Origin: Halocafeteria seosinensis
Taxonomy: Eukaryota; Sar; Bigyra; Bicosoecida
DNA: 11,512 nt
Reading direction: 5' to 3'
Assembly (NCBI GenBank): GCA_001687465.1
Contig: LVLI01000895.1
Location: forward strand, 1 to 11,512
This document shows, piece by piece, positions 1-7,339 of this stretch. The first letter of the stretch is position 1. Every line of letters begins with the position of its first letter. A program made the position numbers and the translations under genes. The notes beneath the pieces were generated by a model. It was given only the letters and a program-made list of their open reading frames with translations. It was not told the DNA's origin and did no database searches.

Positions 1-147
1 CCGGACGAATGAGTAACGGAACAGCGGTAAACCCACAATATAATTCACAACTTGGTCAATTTCCACTTGAGTATTAATGTACTGCATGGCAAAGCTTGCT
101 TGTTTACTTCCCAATCTAGCTGGATCGCATGTCAAGTAGAAGCTATG
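1..147 (-). CDS. Partial unidentified reading frame, cut by window edge
   Basis: On the minus strand this stretch is open for 49 codons, from 147 down to base 1, with no stop; it leaves the window at base 1. The frame stays open a further 11 codons into the left terminal repeat of the adjacent transposon, ending at a TAA at 183-181. The composition looks protein-like (FYLTCDPARLG, then MQYINTQVEIDQVV), but I do not recognise the family. The transposon end at 148 abuts it, so this may be the 3' part of a gene interrupted by that insertion. The matching upstream half is not certain: minus-strand frames in 2395-2480 are open but need a frame change. It could also be a chance open frame. Confidence 0.35.
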
Positions 148-172
148 CAGTCGTTCAAATAAGTAGGTAACA
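148..172 (+). repeat. Left terminal inverted repeat
   Basis: All 25 bases match the reverse complement of 2370-2394. The outer end is CAG, common for pogo/Tigger elements. Its inner seven bases, GGTAACA, pair with TGTTACC at 179-185 to give a local hairpin with a 6-nt loop. Confidence 0.92.
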
Positions 173-179
173 TCGGGGT

Positions 180-197
180 GTTACCTGGATTTTTGCA
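180..197 (+). repeat. Subterminal direct repeat, left copy
   Basis: GTTACCTGGATTTTTGCA matches 2320-2337 at 17 of 18 positions in the same orientation, just inside the two ends. It shares the GTTACCT core with the TIR. Such subterminal boxes are often transposase-binding sites; that role is inferred here. Confidence 0.7.
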
Positions 198-547
198 GAA
201 GTCATTTTGGGGACTGAGTCACTGAAACAAAAGGTACTGGGTCAAAAAATTCGGGGAAGACGAAGGGCAAAACGACGCCTGAGGGGGGTCCCATCTTGCC
301 CTTGATATGGGGGCTTGAATTTTGGAGGTGCGGAAAAAGATCGAAAACGGATTTGTGCACAGTTGTTTCCGTCATTTACACACCAACCGCGTGCCCAATG
401 CAAGCATTGAAAACTGCTTCTTAATATACAACTGTTTGCGAGTGAATAGGTGTGAAAACTGTATTTTTACGCTTTTTATTGAGGAAGATACTCGCCCTTA
501 ATGTTTTGCGACCGCGCGCACGTTGAAGTTGGGTACAGAAAATTCAA
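198..547. other. Transposon 5' non-coding segment
   Basis: About 350 bases between the left subterminal repeat and the transposase ATG. No open frame of interest is visible on either strand. It presumably held the transposase promoter and leader, but I see no defined promoter motif. Confidence 0.4.
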
Positions 548-2212
548 ATGGGGAAACTGGATCATCAAACTCCCGCTGGTAGGCGCTACAATGCCATAAT
601 CGTGCACACATGGATTCGGAAAGGAACAGACAAAAGCGGCAATCATATCCAAAGTGTTCTTGAGAAGAAGGAGGAAACCATAGCTGCCTATTCAAAGGGA
701 AAATCGGCACGCAGGCTGGCGTGCGACTGGAGAAAACGGATGAGAAGTCAGCTAGACATCAATAATCTACCTCAACAAGGGCAGGTGATAGAGTTCGAAG
801 TAGCTAAATCAATTTACCATCAGATATTCCACATGGATAGATGTGGAAAGGAAAGCTTATCCAAGAATACTTCGTTGAAGCAGACTCATCGGTCTACGCC
901 GAGTTAGCGTTGGCGCATACAGTAAAAGAGATGCGGCTCCTCGGATTTAACGATAAAAGAGCACTTACCTAGACCCCCGTTATCTCATCCGATGGGGCAA
1001 TACTGGTATCACAGCTCATAGTGCCTGGTTTATCAGTTGGAGAGGAGGAGGAAGAAGCAATGTGGCAGGAGGCAGAGCATCTGAAGTACTGCTCGTGAAT
1101 CAGTCGGCAGGCAGAAAGCGGTGGCAGCACCAGCGCACTTTCCGCAAGCTAATAGCATCCATCAACACGTATGTGAAATCCCGGATTGCAAACTCGGGCG
1201 TGGGGCTCACGGCGGCAGTTCTCGTAGTGGACTGCGCGGGCACACGTCAGCTGCCGCTCCTGAGGTGTTGCAGGAGTACCCGATGATCGTCCCACTGTTC
1301 GTTCCTCCAAGGATGACGTCAGTGCTGCAGCCTCTTGATAAGGCGTTTTTCGCTCCATTCAAGAAACTTTCGAAATCGTCCGTCTCCCGGTTCATACTGT
1401 CATGTGGCAACAAGCTCTGCTCTCTTCCTGCTAGGGACAGACCGCTGTACCTTGAGCAGTGCATGGCGAAGAAAACATAATGTAGCACCTTACTTTCGAA
1501 TGGATTCCAAGCTTCCTCAAGCGTATGTCTCCCAAAGTTGTTCGTAGAGGTTGGGATGAAGTTTGTTGTGGAGTGTTCCCTAGGATGGAAAATGGGCTGC
1601 ACCACCCGCAGGTCGATTTGGACTCTTCATTCTGGGAATGCCATTTTCAGAAGGCAGGACAATGGCCGAACTTCCAGGAGACTGCCAAGCTGAAAGATAT
1701 ACTTCACGGCGGTAGTCTGTCGCACTATGGGATACCTTATCTGAAGAACCTGTGTCATGAGAGGAAGCTGAAAGGACTGGCAGCAAGCACCAACTGGTCG
1801 ACAGACTGCAGAAATACCAGGCAGATGTAGAGGAACACGACGAATTCGCAGTTGGTGTTGAAGACGAAAACGAAGAGGACACGGACGCATCTCAAGACGA
1901 AGTAGAGGACATCATTACTTACGAAGCTGAGGAGAAGGAGGCTTCTGAGAATGACGAGGAAGTCCCGCCGAGGCCGAGCTTGAAGATGAGGCTCCTCCAG
2001 ATATGGACGCATTATTCGAAATTGAGCCATTCGTTAGATACATCGAGGAATTAGATGCGATGGACGTAAAATGGAAGGGCTATGGCAGCAGACATAACAC
2101 CAAGAAACCATGCACGAAACTCGTTATAGACCTCGGAAGAAGGCAGTTCGACTCTCTGAGCCGCCCGGTTATGGACCTCTATCAGGAACCGGCCCGTAAA
2201 AGGCGCAAATGA
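548..2212 (+). pseudogene. Degenerate pogo/Tigger-like DDE transposase
   Basis: This would be the cut-and-paste transposase of the surrounding element. An ATG at 548 opens a helix-turn-helix-like segment (IAAYSKGKSARRLA). The frame then shifts near 841, where 841-972 reads on with a CENP-B-like helix (KEMRLLGFNDKRALT) before a TAG. A hydrophobic strand ending VLVVD (Asp codon 1230-1232) is the expected second catalytic Asp, but the frame breaks immediately after it, inside the DNxxxH-type motif. The core resumes in another frame to 1480 with VPPRMTSVLQPLD (LQPLD at 1325-1339). A GWDEV segment (from 1525), an acidic tail (about 1820-1990) and a basic KRRK end (stop 2210-2212) follow with further frame changes. 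The first catalytic Asp is not visible and the DNA between 972 and 1230 is short for the family, suggesting an internal deletion. Almost certainly non-functional. Confidence 0.75.
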
Positions 2213-2319
2213 TGATATTCAGCTACTTTTTTTGCACATACATGCTTTTTTACACTTAAAATACTGGAATACAATGCACATTTTTATTAAACGACCTGCA
2301 TTGTGCTCTTGTGTATAGC

Positions 2320-2337
2320 GTTACCTGGAATTTTGCA
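2320..2337 (+). repeat. Subterminal direct repeat, right copy
   Basis: This is the same 18-bp box as at 180-197 with one substitution (A for T at position 11). It lies 32 bp inside the right TIR, whereas the left copy lies 7 bp inside, so the spacing is asymmetric. Confidence 0.7.
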
Positions 2338-2369
2338 CGGACATTTTGCAAGTTCAACAAAAAACGAGG

Positions 2370-2394
2370 TGTTACCTACTTATTTGAACGACTG
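2370..2394 (-). repeat. Right terminal inverted repeat
   Basis: This is an exact inverted copy of 148-172. After the shared 25 bases the two ends diverge, which fixes the inner boundary of the repeat. It is followed by TATA at 2395-2398. Confidence 0.92.
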
Positions 2395-2922
2395 TATACC
2401 AATGGTATTGTTGCCAGCTTCCTCTTGCACGTATAAGTCAATTCGTGTACCTTGCTCTTCGGGTGTTCTCGAATCCGGATTCCACCGGAGATGATCTATC
2501 TTCGTCACTGCCTCTGGTCGAGAATTGATGGACTTCGTTCTCGAAAGTCGTTCGTTCCATCCCTGCGCTCGGGTTTCCTCTAGCGCGCGCTTTGTGTCCC
2601 TTTTTGTTGTTTTTCCAAAGGGCACCCACGGGGGCAATGCATCTACCTTTCTTGAAGTACTGTGAACTTCCAAACTACAAAAAAGGTTCTAAGGGCGGGA
2701 ATCATCTCGCTTCCTTTCCAGCGCAATTCAATGTAATGAATGATGCCTATTATTACCTGGCATTGTTGATGCGAGGAGCATGTTATTTTGTTCCCTTTGG
2801 TAGCTTCTGTTCTTTCTGTGTGTTGTTTCATAATACGTTTACACTGGTTGTATTAGCCTGTCTGTGTAAGTGTATACAAACAGATGCTAGATAAAGTTTA
2901 TTACCAACGTTTGTAGGAGACG
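2395..2922. other. Intergenic / possible 5' leader of the downstream gene
   Basis: No recognisable gene. Open frames on both strands (for example minus 2380-2673 and plus 2592-2894) overlap each other and resemble nothing I know. A possible 51-nt leader intron has a GTAAGT donor at 2866 and a TTTGTAG acceptor ending at 2916, six bases before the ATG at 2923. It is shorter than the other introns here, so it is tentative. The segment probably contains the promoter of the 2923 gene. Confidence 0.35.
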
Positions 2923-4425
2923 ATGCCGAAGAAGGGAGCTTCTAGTATTAGTACGGCCGCTACAAGACGTCCCAATACCAGACAAACAGCTAATGAGAAC
3001 CGTCAGACCCAGAAAAGAGCCCATCCAGATTCAGGCTGTCAAGGGGAATCGGGGACGAAAAATACCCAAAAGAGTACTAGTACGGCCGCTACAAGACGCC
3101 CCAATACCAGACAAAAAACTAATGAGAACCGTCAGACACAGAAAAGAAAGCATTCAGGGGAATCGGGGACGAAAAATACTCAAAAGAGGTATAAAAAGAC
3201 CTCTAACGCTAGTGTGTCCAGACAACAGGCGTATGCCGCGGTAAGCTCTTCCTCCGGGGAGGGGAAAGCCAGTAGCTCCTCGGCTTCCAGCGCGGAAAAA
3301 GGAAGGCCCAACGCTGGTGAAAGTGTACCGCAAGCCAATTACACCGGTAAGCCAAAACTACTGATACCATCTTCGGCTACCCGAGAGGAGGAGAATAGGT
3401 TAAACGAAGAATATGAAGCGAAACTGGCACAGTCTGGTGGGAGCCGTTCTAGCAGTGAACAATCGGGGACTGATACAACTCCAGAGAAAAGCAACTCAGA
3501 GCGACAAACAACCGATGGTGGAGGGGACACATCCGAGCATATCGAGAGGGGAGCCGAAGGAAATACGGAAAGTGAGTAAACTGAGTACAAGGAATTTTGG
3601 ATGTCTCAAGACGCTCCGTTTGACTCTGTGGCCACATTTTCGTAAGCAGAGAAACCTGCGGTTACGGAGACAACTCAAGAAACTGTGCCATGTAAGTTAT
3701 CTTGGTGAGAACTGCATACTGATTCTTGTTTGTCTTGAGTTCCTATGGGTACTTGTTTGCGCGACATTGCAGCTTTGAAAAGCATTCTGCTGAACAGGTT
3801 CGATAAATTCCTTAAGCAGAAGCAATACAAAGCCTCATGGCCCACCGCAAAACAGGTAAAGGGCATCAAAGAGGCGTTCGACGCCATGACGGATGATTTG
3901 GATGAGGCCTCCTTCGAGGACAAAGAAAGCCTTCAAGCGTTTCTCCAGGGCTACGTCAAGAAACACAGAGCCACCACAATCGCGGGTGAATTATTTCGGT
4001 GCTTGAAAAATGCCAGAGAGGCGCGTAAGTCTATGGCTTGTATGCGACAGTACAAATGTAGCTCAATTCCCAAACATAATATTGTTGTATTTTCTTGTAT
4101 TACTGTGTTGCTTGTTTGCAGGAGGCGGTGGTGCAAGTTCAAGTTCCATGTATGCGCGGTTGCAAGAGCATGGTAAGTGGGAGCATCCTACAGTGGTTAC
4201 CAGTAATAAGCATGAGAAGGGGGTAGCCAAATTACGCGGCAATAATGATATCCGTTGGCAAGATGGTACGATGATGCACGAAGGGCAAGGTGTACCATGA
4301 TGAGTCTTTCTGTCGGCCTTACAGTGAACCCTTGTTGCGCTGTTGTTTCTTCCTTCGTATTGCTCAGAATTGAGGAAGGGGTAAAAGGGGCTGTGCTACA
4401 AGTAAACACGAATCAGGGAAACTAG
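2923..4425 (+). CDS. Multi-exon protein: basic disordered N-terminus plus helical segment (possible N-terminal part of the CRN-like gene)
   Basis: The proposed exons are 2923-3571, 3650-3691, 3773-4024 and 4122-4172, with an optional last exon 4325-4425 ending in TAG. Every splice is phase 1 with GT(G/A)AGT donors and CAG acceptors, and the joined frame has no stop. With the optional exon the protein is 364 residues. Exon 1 (216 codons) is Ser/Thr/Lys/Arg/Gln-rich, has a tandem duplication and basic clusters such as KRYKK, and looks disordered and nuclear-targeted. Exon 3 encodes a charged helical stretch starting near LKSILLNRFDKFLK. Exon 4 adds a GGGASSSS linker. Without splicing, exon 1 alone would end at TAA 3577-3579. 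No family is recognised. Because exon 4 ends in phase 1 and the downstream NTPase exon at 4933 starts in matching phase, these exons may belong to the same gene. Confidence 0.6.
2950..3188 (+). repeat. Tandem in-frame duplication within exon 1
   Basis: Unit 1 is 2950-3078 (129 nt) and unit 2 is 3079-3188 (about 110 nt); unit 2 lacks 18 nt, an in-frame loss of six codons. Many of the remaining differences are silent (CGT/CGC, ACC/ACA, ACC/ACT), which supports coding selection on the repeated protein segment (core TRRPNTRQ and GTKNTQK). Confidence 0.85.
3572..3649 (+). other. Predicted intron 1 (78 nt, phase 1)
   Basis: The donor is GTGAGTAAA directly after GGAAA and the acceptor is TAAGCAG. 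Splicing removes the in-frame TAA at 3577 and joins codon parts A and AG to give Lys. Confidence 0.6.
3692..3772 (+). other. Predicted intron 2 (81 nt, phase 1)
   Basis: The donor is GTAAGTTAT and the acceptor is GACATTGCAG. It joins the 42-nt exon 2 to the helix-coding exon 3 in frame through a Ser codon. Confidence 0.65.
4025..4121 (+). other. Predicted intron 3 (97 nt, phase 1)
   Basis: The donor is GTAAGTCTA and the acceptor is TTGTTTGCAG after a T-rich stretch. It joins an Arg codon and continues into GGGASSSS in frame. Confidence 0.7.
4173..4324 (+). other. Predicted intron 4 (152 nt, or 760 nt if it runs to 4932)
   Basis: The donor GTAAGTGGG is strong. One acceptor, CCTTACAG at 4324, leads to a 33-codon terminal exon ending in TAG. 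The alternative acceptor, TTTCGTGCAG at 4932, is also phase-compatible and would fuse this gene to the NTPase exons. The sequence alone does not decide. Confidence 0.5.
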
Positions 4426-4932
4426 GGAAAATGGAGAGCGTGGTAGCCTTGATAGAGCCGAAAAATGGAACTATGGAAACATTAAGGGGTGTGAGAGTGA
4501 GGGGAAAAGGTGCGGTGGAAGTGTTTTTGCTACTAATGGATGGCAGAAGGTTGAGGGGCAGGATGGTATGACGTCCTTATCTTTGATCACGGTCGTTGTT
4601 TTACCGAAACGAGGAGGGGTGGGCATGGGGAGAGTGATCCAGCAATGAGTTGTGGCTTTGTTCTGGGTCTTTTAACGTGCTTGCTGCGTGGATGTTGCTA
4701 CCGAGGGAGATCGTGGATGGCGGTCTTCGAACATACCTCGTCTTGGTCGTAGGTCGAGGCAACAGCAATGCAGCGACACTTTTTTCGTAGTAATTTGTAG
4801 ACGGTATTCGTACGGAGCCTTGTTCACCGTTTCAAAGAGAGAACGTTTATTCCCTGACCTTTTTCGGTGGATGGCTGAGGAGTCACTCCCAATTGCGTGG
4901 ATGATTATATGCTTTTACATTCTTTCGTGCAG
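4426..4932. other. Spacer or long intron
   Basis: This 507-nt stretch lies between the two gene parts. The only candidate is a 46-codon ORF (ATG 4431 to TGA 4571, starting MESVVALIEPKNG) that I do not recognise. An unspliced frame from 4688 runs into the NTPase frame but has no family signal before 5043. T-rich sequence just before the CAG at 4930-4932 is a good acceptor. Confidence 0.4.
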
Positions 4933-6786
4933 AGGGAACGGGGCGAAAACGCCAACGGGAAGAGACACAAGGTATGTTGTATTGAAAAATGTATGGTTCA
5001 CCTCTCCGCATTGTTGTGTTGTACTGCTAGTCTCTGTTCCAGGGATCCACGAAGCGATGCATTCCGCCGTACTTCAAAAGTTCGTGAACTGTTTCGATAG
5101 TGCCACTCGGGATGGCCCAGAGGCTTGCGTCTCGGGGAATGCTTCTGTAACCAATGAATTCGGGATCGGTGATACCTCTTTCAAAGCTGGGCAAACAATT
5201 GTCTTTCCAACCAAACTTTTTGGAAATAATTGGCAGCCGAGGCGACTTTACGTAAGGCAAGCATACATAAGCGTTGCTGAACGGATATTTAGAAGCTATG
5301 GTGGCGTGGAGGCGGCAGAAGGGAATACTCTTGCGAGGAAGCAACAGCGCGCTAAGAAAGCTTTGATGTGGATTGGATACACCGAACCAGACTTAACTAA
5401 TATGCAATTTGAATCTATTGGCTCGTTGGTCTTTGCGGGCTCTCCCGGCACGGGTAAAACAACATGTATTGCATTTGTGGCCTTGGTGTGCTACGTGACT
5501 GGCATTCCCTTCAAACTTGTGGGTCATGGACAAGGAAAAGTGTTTAATGGATCTGCGAATTCTCCAGGCTTGGATGAACGAACGGATGAGAGTGAAATAA
5601 TCCATTTAATTGACCATGACACAGAGACCCTACTGGGTCCGACGCATAGAGCCATATTTACCTCCCCGGATGACGAGCGGTTGCAGGGTTTAGCGAAGCA
5701 CGCATCTAATAAAACCCTTTACATGGATGTTTGGACAGTTACCGAACTAGTGAACTGTGCCAAGTCTTGCTATGCAATGACCGATGCAGACGTTGGCCGC
5801 ATCAACCTTTTGTACGCAAAGTTCGGAGGCATCATCCGTTACGTCGTTTCTAAACCTCCAAACAATGAGTTAGATTCTGACACTTGTATTGCTAGATATG
5901 CACAGGAGCATATTGACGCTCGAATAGATAAGATTGAAAGCTATGATCAACTGTGTACTGCGTTAAAGGTTGCCGAAGAGAAGGGGGCCAAGAAATCGTA
6001 TACTCTCGTCCACATCTGCGTGCGAGAAAATGGTAAGCATCTCGGGGAGTTCCACGAGATCGAGCAAGTTTGTGGCAGCCTTTACATTCGTGATCTGTTG
6101 GCTGATAAGATAGACAAACAGTTAGATGCAGAACAAATTAGATTTTTGTTCCACTCGCGGGTGGCGATGGGAAAGCAGCTGCTTTGAAGGGGCAACTGTT
6201 TCAACCGATAGTTCGGAAGGCATTACTCCAAGAGTGGGACTGCGAAGAAGAAAAAAAAGCAATTTGTTATCTTGGAAACGTTCATCCAGCTCCAGTCAAA
6301 GTTTTGAAATTGCGAAATGCGATGGAACTCGTTTCATGCCCGTCCGCTGACAAAGTACGTACTGCATTGGAACAAGACAAAGATTCGCGCGAACGAAGGC
6401 TTATTGAATCCCTAAACGAGTCTTTTCCCGTCGGCGATTTCGTTGCAATTTCCCCGAAGGGAGTTGGAGCTGACTATGATTTTTTTCAGTCAACGATATC
6501 GAATGAGCATCCTTTGACTGAGTATGGATTGAAACAACTGGAAAACTTACTTCCTAAGAGTACGGCTAAAATAGTAATTCGGCTGTTTTTCTGTGTTCCA
6601 CCGTCCCGATTCCCAAACCCGAATTCGGCTCTCTCTCGCCAAGACCACAAGTTAAAATTTCGACCAATTTACCAAAGTAATCAGGATGCAACCCCTGTGG
6701 CATGCCCACACCCGTTCAGGATTGAGCAGTTTGGATTGAAGGTGGATCCCGGTGTAGTGGATAGGAGTATCAGGCAGGATCAGTGA
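4933..6786 (+). CDS. Crinkler/RHS-type (CRN-RHS) P-loop NTPase with C-terminal nuclease-like domain, one frameshift
   Basis: Exons are 4933-4971 and 5043-6786; the unspliced frame reaches back to 4688. In order: a linker with Trp (5231-5233) and LYVRQAY (from 5246), typical just before the NTPase of this family; Walker A GSPGTGKTT (5438-5464); Walker B-like LIDHD (5606-5620) followed by FTSPDDER; and the hallmark KFGGIIRYVV (5819-5848), then LVHI (6005-6016). The first frame stops at 6185-6187. The adjacent frame, open from 6142, continues with GKAAALKGQLF and a restriction-endonuclease-like domain containing ADYDFFQST (Asp 6472-6474 and 6478-6480, Gln 6487-6489) and a strand like IVIRLFFCVP, stopping at 6784-6786. 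Family members in oomycetes, fungi and kinetoplastids are nuclear or host-targeted effectors and selfish-element proteins; that role is inferred here. The frameshift may be a pseudogene lesion or a base-call error. Confidence 0.72.
4972..5042 (+). other. Predicted intron 5 (71 nt, phase 1)
   Basis: The donor is AAG|GTATGT and the acceptor is CTCTGTTCCAG. Removing it joins a basic exon (4933-4971, reading GRKRQREETQ) to the NTPase exon through a Gly codon. The unspliced frame is also open by chance, so the intron is likely but not proven. Confidence 0.6.
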
Positions 6787-7339
6787 TGTGAGTAGTCAAT
6801 CATCAATTACAAAGTTCCTGTCGCACGCCATTCTTGAAGATGCTTGAGCACGAGAAGCAATGACCGCTAAGCGCAACAGCTGACTACTACAGTTGCACGC
6901 ATCGCACGATCGTATCTTTCTTTTCTTCGACTTTAGCACAGGAACTTCAGGAAAGAGCTCCGTTTGAGGGGCGCTGCAAATACATATACAACACGGTATA
7001 TACAGTAGTATATATCTTCATAGGGTTGTGTCATCATTGCCAATACACATCCACACACAAGACTTTTGCAGTATCTCTCCGAACTACGGGTATGCAGTTG
7101 CAAAGGTCCATAACTTGGGATTTGGATCTTGTTGCAACCAAGATATATGTGCACCATACAGCTTCTCGACTGAAAGTGCCACTAGACTTTTTTCAGTCTC
7201 TCGGCGAAGTGGGATTTATCCGTGGGAAGCCAAAGAGGGGCGATCTTCCCATCTCTCGACGAGGAACCGGATTTGCGGTGGGCTATTTGCGGCATAAACT
7301 GTTCACCCAGCAAGGATAGCAAAGTAGTCTTCAATCCTC
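6787..7339. other. Intergenic, no recognised gene
   Basis: Overlapping open frames at 7026-7319 and 7028-7297 in different frames resemble no family I know. A short AT-rich alternating stretch occurs at about 6980-7015. It may include the 5' boundary of the tyrosine-recombinase element, but no terminal repeat marks it. Confidence 0.35.

Larger units (their letters stand above)
148..2394. mobile_element. pogo/Tigger-like DNA transposon (Tc1/mariner superfamily), degenerate
   Basis: The 2247-bp element is bounded by 25-bp perfect terminal inverted repeats (148-172 and 2370-2394, outer end CAGTCGTTCAAATAAG). The flanking dinucleotides are TG (146-147) and TA (2395-2396), which fits a TA target duplication with one mutated copy, as expected for pogo/Tigger; TA also occurs at 144-145. 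Inside is a broken transposase with a CENP-B-like helix-turn-helix region, a DDE_1-type core including a VLQPLD motif, an acidic tail and a terminal KRRK. The intact ends beside a dead gene mean it could only move if a related transposase acts in trans. The superfamily call rests on core motifs and TIR style; the precise clade is uncertain. Confidence 0.8.

Noticed and set aside
2950-3188. Repeat array as CRISPR
   Set aside because: Only two adjacent long units, in frame within a coding exon, without spacers.
4688-5042. Extension of the NTPase protein back to 4688 without splicing
   Set aside because: The segment includes a good GTATGT...CAG intron (4972-5042) and a T-rich CAG acceptor at 4932, and shows no family motif; the open frame is probably fortuitous.
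6815-6950. 10-bp inverted repeat AAGTTCCTGT / ACAGGAACTT as ends of a small element
   Set aside because: Too short, with no target duplication or internal structure; expected by chance.
7026-7319. Two overlapping open frames upstream of the recombinase as a gene
   Set aside because: They overlap in different frames, neither has a recognisable motif, and neither joins the recombinase frame at 7340 in a supported way.
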